This document shows, in pieces, positions 17,946 through 26,466 of a DNA stretch of 64,000 bases. Below the pieces are notes generated by a model. That model was not told the origin of the DNA and made no database searches. It was given only the letters and a program-made list of their open reading frames with translations. The stretch is from G963678255 sp963678255. Its GTDB lineage: Bacteria; Cloacimonadota; Cloacimonadia; Cloacimonadales; WRIO01. Position numbers and translations under genes: made by a program. Each line of letters begins with the position of its first letter. Position 1 is the first letter of the stretch. Where the stretch lies: NCBI GenBank assembly GCA_963678255.2, contig CAXXTW010000001.1, positions 1 to 64,000 on the forward strand, given 5' to 3'.

Positions 17946-20900
17946 TTAGACTCCTATAATAAATAAGAAAACAATCATATAAATAAATATCTGTAACAAA
18001 TATGTTTGTCCATTACCCGTATAAACAGATCTGAAAAGATCAGAAAGAGATTTTGTCCATTCAGCAGTTTTTTCCCAGAAATTTTCGATATTTGGATCAG
18101 TCCAACGACCCAAAGCTTTTTTATAAGGAGCAAACATATTATGAGCATAATGGGTAGTTTCTGGTTTATCTGGTCGTTCAGCGGCAAAAATAATGTTGAA
18201 TTGTTTTACTTTTTGCATTCTACCTATAATGAAATACAAGAATAAGAAAACTGAGGCAAAGACTACAATGGTAAGTATCATAATAAGATATCCATTCCAA
18301 TAACCATATGGTGAAGTAATTTTCAACCCATCAATTATTAAATCAGATTTAAAATAATTAGAAACCAATTTATTCAAAGGTCTAATTGCAAGATTTGGAT
18401 AGAAAGAACCAGCCATCATAACCAATAAAAATAGATATTGGGGAATTATAAACCACATAGGAGCTTCTTTTACTTTTTGATGTTCAATTTTAAGCTGGCC
18501 CAGAAAAATAGTATGAATCAATCGATATAGATACAAGAAACTCACAGCACCAGAGAAGAACAAGACAGCGCCTTGCAGATACCAACCCTTCATTATAAAG
18601 GCATTATAAATTAACCATTTTGAACCAAAGCCACTCATAGGAGGAACTCCTGAGACTGCAATAATGGAGATCAAAACACTTATATAACTCAGTGGCATTT
18701 TCTTAATTAAACCACCCATTTCATACATATTTCGCGTTTTGGTTCGATAGACAATTCCTGCTATCGCCAGAAATAGAACAGATTTAAAAAGTGCATGGTT
18801 CAAGGAAAGATATAGAGCAGAAAGCCAACCAAGATGACTCATCAGAGAAATATTAGCTAAAATCAAACCTAACTGACTCATACTTGAGTAAGCCAATAAT
18901 CTTTTAGCATCTTCTTGAAGACTAGCCAAAAAAGCTCCAACAAGCGCAGTAAAAACTCCAACCCAGTTCAGGATATAAAACCAATCCAGTTGATAAGTGT
19001 TTCTTAATGTACCCAATGCCACCAAGAACAAGCCGAAAACCCCTGCTTTTAGCAAGATCGCTGAGATAAGCGGGGAAACATCCGACTCAGCTTCTGCATG
19101 GGCTTTAGGCAGCCATATATGAACCCCAAGAGCACCCATTTTTATAACAAACCCAATAGATAAAAGTATAATTGAGACAAGCGGTAATTTTGTAGTTAGC
19201 ATTTTTGACACTAAGGCAATTCCTGTTGGGTCAAGAGGAGAATAAGCGAACCCAGCTAAAATCAGAAAAGCCCCTGCGGTAGAGAATAGCAAATAGGTAA
19301 TTGCAGGAATTTCCGCTTTTTTCCCTCTAATGATGAGGAAATAAGAAGCAATTGTCATCAATTCCCAATTAAAGAAAAATTCAAGATAGGTTTGAGAGAT
19401 AACCAAATTTGCCATAGCTAATACAGTGCCAAGGTAGAACCCATAATAGCCTTTTGAAGTATCTTTTCTGTTCATTGTTGCAATTAATTGAGTTCCGCTT
19501 CCAATGACAAAAATAATTTCAAAGAGAATTTGCATTCCATTCAGTTTGGGATAAATATAATACGCATAAATTCCCAGAATAATCATTGCTAAGATTGCTT
19601 TAATTTTAGCAGGAAGCAAATCAACTAAATAGAAGAATATAAGAGCCGCAAGAGGTAGAAAATAGAAAATATTGAAATCGAAATAAGTAATCATTACAAA
19701 GATTGAAAGGTAAAATAAAATTGCTCCAGATAAAGCAACAGGAATCAATTTTCCGTTATCACTGACAATATCAAATTCTGATTCATCTTTAATAGCTTTA
19801 CCAAACCAACGGAACAAATAACTAACTTCAAAAAGTGAACCTAACAATATCATGGTGATGATCAGCCACATATTGTTAGAAGCAAGTGTTTTAATCAAGA
19901 TCCATTTTGACCAGAAAGACAAGAAGGGAGGAAAACCTGCTAGAGCAGATATAAGAACTCCAAAGAGAATCACAAGAGGAAGATTATTCTTAATAACTTT
20001 CCAGTCAATAAGTTGATTTTTTTCTACAATACCACTCAACCAAAACAACCCTGATTTTGCAAGAAGATGATTGACGAATATCCCACCAGCTACCAAGAAA
20101 AACCATTGAGAGTTTAAATTCAAGCTAAATTTTAGCCCTATGATCACAATTAACAATCCGACTTGTCCAATAGAAGAATAGCCTAGCAATCTTCGTGGAT
20201 TTGTCTGCTTTATGCCTGCGAGATTTGAGAAAAAAAAGGTAATCAAGCCTGCACCGATAATGGGGTACAACAAATGATCGCTCACAATAGGCAGAATTTT
20301 ATATAAAGTGAAAAGTAATGCTCCGGAGTTTGCAGAGGAAATGATTGCTGAAATCCCAGGATTGACAGATTCATAGACATCCAGTCCCCAACCGTTGATT
20401 GGATACAGCTTTAATTCAATCATTATGGAGAAAATGATAAAAAACAATACTAAAGAGCCTGTAATTCCAGTTAGAAGGTTAGGATAAGCGACAAGGATAT
20501 CGAGGCTGAGAACCCCAGACTGATTATATAAAAATATAATACCGATTAGAATTAATGAAGAAGCTAATCCACCAGCCATCATATATTTAAAACCAGCAGA
20601 AAGAGACTTGATATTTTGATTGATCATGATCAAAGAAAAAGTAGAGATAGAGATGATTTCCATAAAGACAAACATATTAAAGAAGTCTCTTGTCATGACC
20701 AAACCGTCAACACCCATTAGCAAAATAAGGTAAAGAATTAAGCCGTATATAGAAGATTTAAAGAAGTCTTTCCATAAGAAAAGCCCGCCTAATAAACCTA
20801 AAACATTAATGAAAGTTAAGACAAAAGCTTCTTCTAAACCAAACTGTAGATTTATAGAAATGGGCATTTCGAACCCAGCAGTATTAATTTGTTGAGTTTG

Positions 20901-21068
20901 CACATTTTGATATAAAAAACCGAAAAGCCATCTTCCACAAAGAATAGTATTCAAAAGTAATGTACTCAGAAGAATGGACAAAGAGGTTTTCCTTCCGAGT
21001 TTGTCAATTAAAGTCAGCAGAAAGCCTACAGACAGAGATAGCATGAATATAAATAGAGGATTTACCAT
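17946..21068 (-). CDS. fused double MrpD/NuoN-like antiporter subunit (H-H' fusion)
   Basis: A 1040-residue membrane protein, about twice the length of a usual MrpD/MnhD (about 500). Two proton/sodium-translocating antiporter domains are visible: residues about 1-480 (MELKLYPINGWGLDVYESVNPGISA, LLGYSSIGQVGLLI) and about 510-930 (FFNWELMTIASYFLI, IWLPKAHAEAESDVSPLISAI, LLAYSSMSQLGLIL). Each has the Lys/Glu residues that form the ion path in this family. A C-terminal tail with two more helices follows. In known MBX/MBS operons these are two separate genes, H and H'. It overlaps the MnhC-like gene by 7 bp and stands 1 bp before the NuoH-like gene. No internal stop or strong internal RBS was noticed at the junction. 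Confidence 0.9.
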   Translation of the reverse strand: MVNPLFIFMLSLSVGFLLTLIDKLGRKTSLSILLSTLLLNTILCGRWLFGFLYQNVQTQQINTAGFEMPISINLQFGLEEAFVLTFINVLGLLGGLFLWKDFFKSSIYGLILYLILLMGVDGLVMTRDFFNMFVFMEIISISTFSLIMINQNIKSLSAGFKYMMAGGLASSLILIGIIFLYNQSGVLSLDILVAYPNLLTGITGSLVLFFIIFSIMIELKLYPINGWGLDVYESVNPGISAIISSANSGALLFTLYKILPIVSDHLLYPIIGAGLITFFFSNLAGIKQTNPRRLLGYSSIGQVGLLIVIIGLKFSLNLNSQWFFLVAGGIFVNHLLAKSGLFWLSGIVEKNQLIDWKVIKNNLPLVILFGVLISALAGFPPFLSFWSKWILIKTLASNNMWLIITMILLGSLFEVSYLFRWFGKAIKDESEFDIVSDNGKLIPVALSGAILFYLSIFVMITYFDFNIFYFLPLAALIFFYLVDLLPAKIKAILAMIILGIYAYYIYPKLNGMQILFEIIFVIGSGTQLIATMNRKDTSKGYYGFYLGTVLAMANLVISQTYLEFFFNWELMTIASYFLIIRGKKAEIPAITYLLFSTAGAFLILAGFAYSPLDPTGIALVSKMLTTKLPLVSIILLSIGFVIKMGALGVHIWLPKAHAEAESDVSPLISAILLKAGVFGLFLVALGTLRNTYQLDWFYILNWVGVFTALVGAFLASLQEDAKRLLAYSSMSQLGLILANISLMSHLGWLSALYLSLNHALFKSVLFLAIAGIVYRTKTRNMYEMGGLIKKMPLSYISVLISIIAVSGVPPMSGFGSKWLIYNAFIMKGWYLQGAVLFFSGAVSFLYLYRLIHTIFLGQLKIEHQKVKEAPMWFIIPQYLFLLVMMAGSFYPNLAIRPLNKLVSNYFKSDLIIDGLKITSPYGYWNGYLIMILTIVVFASVFLFLYFIIGRMQKVKQFNIIFAAERPDKPETTHYAHNMFAPYKKALGRWTDPNIENFWEKTAEWTKSLSDLFRSVYTGNGQTYLLQIFIYMIVFLFIIGV

Positions 21069-21415
21069 TTCAACTCCTTATAATCATCTATGGATAAAGA
21101 CTTTTTTTCTTGATATAATCTGATTATATAACTGAGCATCAGGGCAGTAACAGCTAAACCTATAACAATTGCAGTTAGAACAAGAGCAGAAGGAATAGGA
21201 TCTATTACTTTTTGAGCAGCTACAGCAGGATTTATGGTTTGGTCAATAATAGGAGCTGTTCTATTTTTTAAATAACCAATGCTAACAATGATGACATGTA
21301 TTCCCGTATCGACAATTGAGAATCCGATAACAATTTTAATCAGATTTTTTTTTGTCAACATTCCAAAAAAGCCAATGATCACAAGGATAAAACCTATGAT
21401 TAAACTGAGAATCAT
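21062..21415 (-). CDS. MrpC/MnhC/NuoK-like antiporter subunit
   Basis: A 117-residue protein with three membrane helices, like NuoK and MrpC. Recognisable features are GFFGMLTKKNLIKIVIGFSIVDTGIHVIIVSIGYL and, near the end, DPIPSALVLTAIVIGLAVTALMLSYIIRLY. Its start overlaps the stop of the MrpB-like gene (ATGA type), and its end overlaps the fused D subunit, a sign of translational coupling. It belongs to the sodium/proton antiporter module. Confidence 0.9.
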   Translation of the reverse strand: MILSLIIGFILVIIGFFGMLTKKNLIKIVIGFSIVDTGIHVIIVSIGYLKNRTAPIIDQTINPAVAAQKVIDPIPSALVLTAIVIGLAVTALMLSYIIRLYQEKKSLSIDDYKELKW

Positions 21416-22098
21416 TCGTCACCTCCCCGCATATATTCTAAAATTCCTGTTAATTCTGAGCCAACTTTTAATCCTATAAGAGAATAAATAATTGGAATAG
21501 CCCCAGTGCTAAATATCTGACCAAACTTTCCTAGTAATAAAAAGCGAGGATCTAAAAAACCACCCGCTAATATTAATCCTAACAGTCCAATTACAACATA
21601 GAAAGCACCAGAAAATGATTCTACGAATTGTAGGATAAAATGATTGATTTTTAGATCAACATCAGCTAGAATCATAAGAAGAAAAGCTGAAGCAATCAAA
21701 ACTCCACCTTGAAATCCACCACCTGGAGTTAGATGTCCATGAATAAAGATATAAACACCAAGAAGGATAATCAGAGGAGATAAAAACATAGAAGCTGTTT
21801 TTAAAATTTCAGAAGCTTTTCTTTTTCTTTCAGTGAGGATTACCTTTTTCTTAAGAAGAAACCCAACGCCAGCAGTTGCCAAGAACAAAACAGTTACTTC
21901 ACCCAAAGTATCTAATCCACGATAAGTCACGACTACAGAGGTGACAATATTTGGTGTATTCAAATCTTTGAGAGAACTTTCCACATAATGATTTGCCAAA
22001 GGAGACAATTCATTTTTGGGGTAATATTCCATAATAATTAATAAAAATAAAACCGAAAGGATAAGAAGCACTATAGTTGAAAAAATATTCTTAATCAT
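21412..22098 (-). CDS. MrpB/MnhB-like subunit (MbhE/F type)
   Basis: About 228 residues from the ATG at 22098, preferred because AAGGAGCAGAAG precedes it; a longer in-frame start adds 15 residues over the upstream gene. The N-terminal part (NIVTSVVVTYRGLDTLGEVTVLFLATAGVGFLL) matches the end of MrpA / MbhE. The C-terminal part (SPLIILLGVYIFIHGHLTPGGGFQGGVLIASAFLL) is classical MrpB with the HGHLTPGGGFQGG loop. It therefore joins the parts often called E and F in MBH nomenclature. About six helices are expected. Confidence 0.9.
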   Translation of the reverse strand: MIKNIFSTIVLLILSVLFLLIIMEYYPKNELSPLANHYVESSLKDLNTPNIVTSVVVTYRGLDTLGEVTVLFLATAGVGFLLKKKVILTERKRKASEILKTASMFLSPLIILLGVYIFIHGHLTPGGGFQGGVLIASAFLLMILADVDLKINHFILQFVESFSGAFYVVIGLLGLILAGGFLDPRFLLLGKFGQIFSTGAIPIIYSLIGLKVGSELTGILEYMRGGDE

Positions 22099-22336
22099 CT
22101 TCTGCTCCTTTTTTAATTTTCTTAATGGCAAATAAAAAGACAATTGTAGTTAATCCAGAACCAATAGAGGCTTCAGTCATAGCAACATCAGGAGCAGCCA
22201 TAATCAAGTAGAGTATGCTAGCAAAAAGACTAATAACACCTGAAGTAATTACTGCATTCAGTAGTTTTTTAGCCCTTAAGGCATAAATTGCAGATAAAAT
22301 CATGATGATTCCTAGAAGAGCAATCAGGATAATCAT
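22091..22336 (-). CDS. MbhD-like subunit (MrpA C-terminal domain, DUF4040)
   Basis: An 81-residue membrane protein with the signature AVITSGVISLFASILYLIMAAPDVAMTEASIGSGLTT, which equals part of MrpA and of MbhD. It has three helices. Start and stop overlap the neighbouring genes by 4 and 8 bp. Part of the antiporter module; no separate function is known to me. Confidence 0.88.
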   Translation of the reverse strand: MIILIALLGIIMILSAIYALRAKKLLNAVITSGVISLFASILYLIMAAPDVAMTEASIGSGLTTIVFLFAIKKIKKGAEDD

Positions 22337-22674
22337 ACATCACCTCCATCGTTTCTCTCATCAATTTCCAAGCTATCTAGAACAGTTTTATCAGACATTT
22401 TAATTTTTATAAAATGTGAAGCGCGAGCTAAAGCATGGGATGAAACTGGATTTGTAAGAATAATGAAAACAATTAGAAGGATCAGCTTTCCAATCCAAGA
22501 AGGCATGATCAGACCAATCCCAAGATAGAAAAGAATACTTCCTAAAGTTGTAGCTTTAGTACCGGCTTGCATTCTATTATACACATCGGGCATACGATAG
22601 ACACCCAAACTTCCCAGAAGGAGAAAGATCGAACCGATAAGAACAATAATCGCCCCAATTAATGACATAAGCAT
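22333..22674 (-). CDS. MrpG/MnhG-like antiporter subunit
   Basis: A 113-residue protein with three helices. The family motif LGSLGVYRMPDVYNRMQAGTKATTLGS is complete, followed by NPVSSHALARASHF. It overlaps MrpF by one base and the MbhD-like gene by four. It has an acidic, hydrophilic tail of about 25 residues (DKTVLDSLEIDERNDGGDV). Confidence 0.9.
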   Translation of the reverse strand: MLMSLIGAIIVLIGSIFLLLGSLGVYRMPDVYNRMQAGTKATTLGSILFYLGIGLIMPSWIGKLILLIVFIILTNPVSSHALARASHFIKIKMSDKTVLDSLEIDERNDGGDV

Positions 22675-22943
22675 TATAAACCTCCTTCGAGGTAACGAGC
22701 AATAGCGATAACGCCCAAAAAACTAAGTAAAGCATATACTAAGGCGATATCAAGGTAGATCACTCGTTGGAAAGAATAAGATAAAAACACAATAATTGAG
22801 ATTCCAACAATGGTCATTACATCTAAAGCAACAACCCTATCTGAAGAGGTTGGTCCTTTTAGTAAACGAATGAAACTGATTAACAAGCTCAAAATGGTAA
22901 TTGTAAAGGCAATGTTCAGGATTAATGAAACAGAATTATCCAT
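22674..22943 (-). CDS. MrpF/MnhF-like antiporter subunit
   Basis: An 89-residue protein with three helices and the MrpF core RLLKGPTSSDRVVALDVMTIVGISI, ending IALVYALLSFLGVIAIARYLEGG. It overlaps the MrpE-like gene by 8 bp, so the two are translationally coupled. Confidence 0.9.
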   Translation of the reverse strand: MDNSVSLILNIAFTITILSLLISFIRLLKGPTSSDRVVALDVMTIVGISIIVFLSYSFQRVIYLDIALVYALLSFLGVIAIARYLEGGL

Positions 22944-23430
22944 AAATCACCTCCAGATATTTCTCGAAATTGCTGACAATTTTCTGAGTAGCTTCTTCGA
23001 TATTTTGAGAAGTCACATCAATCCAATGAATATAAAAATATTCACCTTTTGTTTCAACAGTCAAAGTCCCAGGGGTTAAAGTAATGGAATTTGCCAAAAA
23101 GGCTCTTCCTAATCTTGATTTTAATTTTGTCCGAACTTTTACTATTCCCGGATTTATTGGTAAATCAGGTTGAACCACTCTCATAGCCACATCAAGATTG
23201 GATTTGATGAGTTCACGCAGAAATACAAAAAAATAAATCACTAAGTAAATCAGGGATTTAGGATTCAACTTTACATCAGATAAGATTTCAAATTTATTCC
23301 CAAAGAAAATGAGAATAAAAAGAACCAGACCAGCTCCAAAAAGAAGTTCCTGTGTAGAAGTTCCAGCAAGTAAAATCCAAAAAGTCAGCAAAACAACTGC
23401 TGCAATGAATAATGATTTTACTTTCGCCAT
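22936..23430 (-). CDS. MrpE/MnhE-like antiporter subunit
   Basis: About 164 residues from the ATG at 23430 (GGAGG six bases upstream; the codon before is a possible TTG). It has two N-terminal helices, then the MrpE pattern VQPDLPINPGIVKVRTKLKSRLGRAFLANSITLTPGTLTV and YIHWIDV. It is the first structural gene of the MBX-type operon, corresponding to subunit A in MBH/MBX naming. A gap of 63 bp separates it from the TetR gene; no clear promoter is visible there, so transcription may start upstream of the TetR gene. Confidence 0.9.
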   Translation of the reverse strand: MAKVKSLFIAAVVLLTFWILLAGTSTQELLFGAGLVLFILIFFGNKFEILSDVKLNPKSLIYLVIYFFVFLRELIKSNLDVAMRVVQPDLPINPGIVKVRTKLKSRLGRAFLANSITLTPGTLTVETKGEYFYIHWIDVTSQNIEEATQKIVSNFEKYLEVIYG

Positions 23431-23493
23431 CAATTCCTCCTTAATAAATTTATAACATCATACAAAGAATCATATTTATAAAATTAGAGTAAC

Positions 23494-24144
23494 TCATTTT
23501 TTAAGATTTGTCAAATCAGAAATTGCTAAACCTTGTAAAATAAGATTGTACCAATATCTGAGAAGATCAAAGGAGGAGTAATTAGTATTGGTTTCATCAT
23601 TTAAAAGAAAACCAGGCAGAAGCCCTGATAAATTTCCCCAAAGACAATTAGCAGTCATTTGAGAATCAATAGTAGTTTTAATAGTTCCGTCTTTTTTTCC
23701 AGCTTCGAGCATTGAGATAAAAATTGTATTAATTTCCTGATTTAATAGAATATTAGCTTTCATATAATCGCTTTCATTGTCACAATTTTGATGATGATTT
23801 CTAAAACTGATTATACTTTGATAATAATCAGGTTTTTTTGTTCTAAAATTGATAAAAGCTTCCACGATTTGAGCAATTTTGTCAATACCAGTCGCCTCTG
23901 TTTGTAAAATATTGTCAAAGGATTGAGTAAGATGATTGAGACTACGATTAACAATAGCGAGACAAAGTTCATTTTTACTTTTGAAATAGAAATATAAGGA
24001 GCCTTTGCTGTATTCAGCTTGAGACGCAACATCTTCCATTTTAGCATTATCGAAACCTTTCGAATAAAACACCTTTATGGCAGCATCAATAATAGCATCA
24101 AGCTTTTGAGCTTGTTCACGTTCTTTCCTAGACAGTTTCATCAT
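23494..24144 (-). CDS. TetR/AcrR-family transcriptional regulator at head of MBX operon
   Basis: A 216-residue protein with an N-terminal TetR DNA-binding domain: DAAIKVFYSKGFDNAKMEDVASQAEYSKGSLYFYFKSKNEL at about residues 20-60. The remaining helical part should bind a ligand that is not identifiable here. It starts at an ATG-ATG pair 4 bases after GGAGG. It is encoded in the same direction as the MBX-type genes, 63 bp before the first, so it may repress its own transcript and the operon. A palindromic site lies just upstream, at 24173-24187, overlapping a possible -35 box. Confidence 0.85.
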   Translation of the reverse strand: MMKLSRKEREQAQKLDAIIDAAIKVFYSKGFDNAKMEDVASQAEYSKGSLYFYFKSKNELCLAIVNRSLNHLTQSFDNILQTEATGIDKIAQIVEAFINFRTKKPDYYQSIISFRNHHQNCDNESDYMKANILLNQEINTIFISMLEAGKKDGTIKTTIDSQMTANCLWGNLSGLLPGFLLNDETNTNYSSFDLLRYWYNLILQGLAISDLTNLKK

Positions 24145-24172
24145 TCAGCCTCCAGATCTTGTAGTCAGCTAA

Positions 24173-24195
24173 TTGACTTTGAGTCAATTTGTCAA
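24173..24195 (-). promoter_or_regulatory. TetR operator candidate overlapping a -35 box
   Basis: TTGACT-TTG-AGTCAA forms a perfect 6+6 inverted repeat (24173-24187). On the minus strand a consensus -35 TTGACA (24190-24195) abuts it, so a bound repressor would cover the promoter spacer. Additional TGAC/GTCA half-sites occur at 24163-24176. The -10 element is not convincing. It stands about 30 bp before the TetR start codon, typical for autoregulation. Confidence 0.5.
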
Positions 24196-24304
24196 CCTAA
24201 ATTTTATTTATTTAGTAAAGCCAATAGAAAAAATTGGAGGATATTGGTTTGAAATTAAGAAAGATGATAAAAAAGTACATTTTAATAAAGACCATTATAA
24301 TAAA

Positions 24305-24369
24305 AAAGGATGAAATTCCCGTGGAATTAATTATTTTCATAATTAATCATCCGGTTCATTTCATCCTTT
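24305..24369 (-). terminator. nested two-stem terminator after the OmpA gene
   Basis: Outer stem AAAGGATGAAAT / ATTTCATCCTTT (12 perfect pairs) encloses an inner hairpin ATTAATTAT-TTTC-ATAATTAAT (9 perfect pairs). On the minus strand the outer stem ends in a run of T, 15 bp after the OmpA stop codon at 24384. It probably ends the ompA transcript. Confidence 0.8.
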
Positions 24370-24383
24370 CAGACGATTTGAGG

Positions 24384-25748
24384 TTAATCTACAATGAATT
24401 CAATACGACGATTTTGGGCACGCCCTTCTTCAGTATCATTTGAAGAAACTAATTCAGCGTTCCCTTTTCCAACTATTTTCATTCTCTTGGCATCAATTTT
24501 TCTACTTGATAGCCAATCTTTAACAGCTTGAGCTCTTAGCAGAGATAAATTTTGATTATAATCTCTTTCGCCAACATTGTCAGTATGACCAACAATAGTA
24601 ACCGTTACATCTTTATACAATTCCATAGATTCTCTTACCTTCTGTAAAATAATTTCAGATTCAGGTAGAATTGAGGCTTTGTTAGTTTCAAAGTTTATAC
24701 CATGTAGGACAATTTTTTTCCCTTTGGATAAGTCATATAAGTCATCTTTTGCATCAAAAGGATTTTTTTTAAGTTTAATCTCAGCACCATCATTCATACC
24801 ACCGCTATCAGAATCAATTTTAATGGGGTTTGTGCCATGTGTAAAGACTTCATCCCCATCAGATAAACCATCACCATCAGTATCAACTTTTTTGGGATCG
24901 GTTAAGTAATTCAAGACTTCATCACCATCAGTTATACCGTCACCATCAGTATCTTTTTTGGTAGGATCGGTTTTATATTTGTTTATTTCTTCACCATCTA
25001 AAAGTCCATCACCATCGGTATCAGAGATATTTGGATTTGTTTTATGAATTTTGATTTCATCTTCATCAGTTAGCCCATCTTTATCAGTATCTATAGCCTT
25101 AAAAGGGGGATTATTAATTATAGTTGTAGTTGTAGTTGATGCAGGAATACTTTGAGGTTTGGTTTTTTTCCCACTCCTTACAAAGTATTGAAGACCAACC
25201 ATTAATTCAAAATACCCATCTTGTTTTCCACCTGTAAAACGGTTCATGTGATTACTAGTTTTGACGATCCCGTCCATTTTATCGGACAATACAAGGTTGT
25301 AGCCACCACTCACCTCAATCCCTAATTGTTCTCCAACTCTGGATTGAAAACCAAAACCAATCGGAATCATAAGTAAAGGATCAGTGCTTGTGCTTGACAT
25401 ATCTTTAACAACGCCAACTCCTGAATAGAAAAATGGGAATATTTGATTCATTTGATTAGGACTTAAAAGAAATCTAAGGTCCGCCCCTACAGTTTCAGTT
25501 TTGTAAATAGGGCTTGCATTTAAACGCATATAACTTATTCCAAATTGTGAGAGTAAGATTGGAGCTAACTTAATCTGAATATCACCTCTAGCTCTAGGAA
25601 CCCATTTTTCTTTAGCAGCAGCATTGTCACCCCAGGCACCACCAACTTTAAAACCATACCCTGTTTGTGAAACATCGTATGTAGCATTCATCGTATTGAA
25701 AATGGTTAGAATCAATACCAGCATAACCAACCGTATTGTGTATTTCAT
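24384..25748 (-). CDS. OmpA-family outer membrane protein with thrombospondin type 3-like repeats
   Basis: A 454-residue envelope protein. A signal peptide occupies about residues 1-22. Residues 25-195 look like a small beta-barrel (YGFKVGGAWGDN, FYSGVGVV, FGFQSRVGEQLGIEVSGGYN). A Thr/Pro linker leads to four or five DTDGDGLxDGDE calcium-binding repeats at about 215-325. The C-terminal OmpA domain, about 345-454, binds peptidoglycan: IVGHTDNVGERDYNQNLSLLRAQAVKDWL and GRAQNRRIEF. It is preceded by AAAGGAG and followed by a strong terminator. The gene is monocistronic. It is divergent from the second TetR gene, with 718 bp between them. It likely anchors the outer membrane to the cell wall. Confidence 0.92.
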   Translation of the reverse strand: MKYTIRLVMLVLILTIFNTMNATYDVSQTGYGFKVGGAWGDNAAAKEKWVPRARGDIQIKLAPILLSQFGISYMRLNASPIYKTETVGADLRFLLSPNQMNQIFPFFYSGVGVVKDMSSTSTDPLLMIPIGFGFQSRVGEQLGIEVSGGYNLVLSDKMDGIVKTSNHMNRFTGGKQDGYFELMVGLQYFVRSGKKTKPQSIPASTTTTTIINNPPFKAIDTDKDGLTDEDEIKIHKTNPNISDTDGDGLLDGEEINKYKTDPTKKDTDGDGITDGDEVLNYLTDPKKVDTDGDGLSDGDEVFTHGTNPIKIDSDSGGMNDGAEIKLKKNPFDAKDDLYDLSKGKKIVLHGINFETNKASILPESEIILQKVRESMELYKDVTVTIVGHTDNVGERDYNQNLSLLRAQAVKDWLSSRKIDAKRMKIVGKGNAELVSSNDTEEGRAQNRRIEFIVD

Positions 25749-26466
25749 TTTGTACTCCTTTTTTTGAGCTTGCTGCTACATCAGGCTAGCGATGGCTCTA
25801 TTGAAAAAATTTTACCTTGTAGTTAGATGCTGAAAACAAGGGTCACAAAAGATACTAATAAGAAAGTCATTCTTGAAGATCCCCCAATGTTTAATCAGAA
25901 AATTAAATCACTTTCTTCAAGAGACAACTAAAATCAAATTTTAGATAAGTTAATCATATAAAATAAGCCGATGCTATCATTCGACTTTTTCACACGCCAC
26001 TGTCACATGACAATATAATTATATAAATGACTAAAGCAAATTAAAATTGATAAATAAAAAAGATTGTTCAGAACTAGAAACGAAAACAATATTGTTATTT
26101 TATCAGTTGAAACCCAAAAAATGGTAAAAAAATATAAGCTCGATAAAAAATAATAAGAATGAGGGTGCCCTTCAATACATAATTTTAAGAATTTTTAACA
26201 TTCAAAATCAGAGTAAACTGAAGAAACAATGAATAAAAATATTAATTGTTACAATATTGTCTTGGATTAAGTAAAAAATTATATTGTTTTTTAAATAGAG
26301 ATAGGAGCTAACTTGCATTATGATAAGGAGAATCATTAATCTTAAATATTTAATAAACAAAAATACGATTTATATTGACTTCGTCTAGAAATTAATTAAT
26401 TTATACTATAAGACGATTTGATAAAGATGATAAATCTTAATCAGATTAGAGAGAGAAGGAGAAAAA
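25749..26466. other. 718-bp divergent intergenic region between ompA and tetR
   Basis: No coding frame of note. The only structured element is the near-palindrome TGTCACATGACA at 26001-26012, about 250 bp from the ompA start. The tetR gene at its right end has a good RBS (AAGGAG) and a TATACT box near 26403 without a well-spaced -35. The rest is very AT-rich and otherwise featureless. Confidence 0.5.
26001..26012. promoter_or_regulatory. near-palindrome TGTCACATGACA, second copy of the shared element
   Basis: It matches the element at 12159-12170 in 19 of 20 positions including flanks (CAC before, AATATA after). A TATAAT hexamer starts two bases after it on the plus strand (26014-26019). It could be bound by the TetR-type protein encoded 455 bp away. 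Evidence is sequence identity and symmetry only. Confidence 0.45.

Noticed and set aside
26371..26408. Sigma70 promoter TTGACT ... TATACT before the second TetR gene
   Set aside because: The spacer is 21 bp, too long for a normal promoter.
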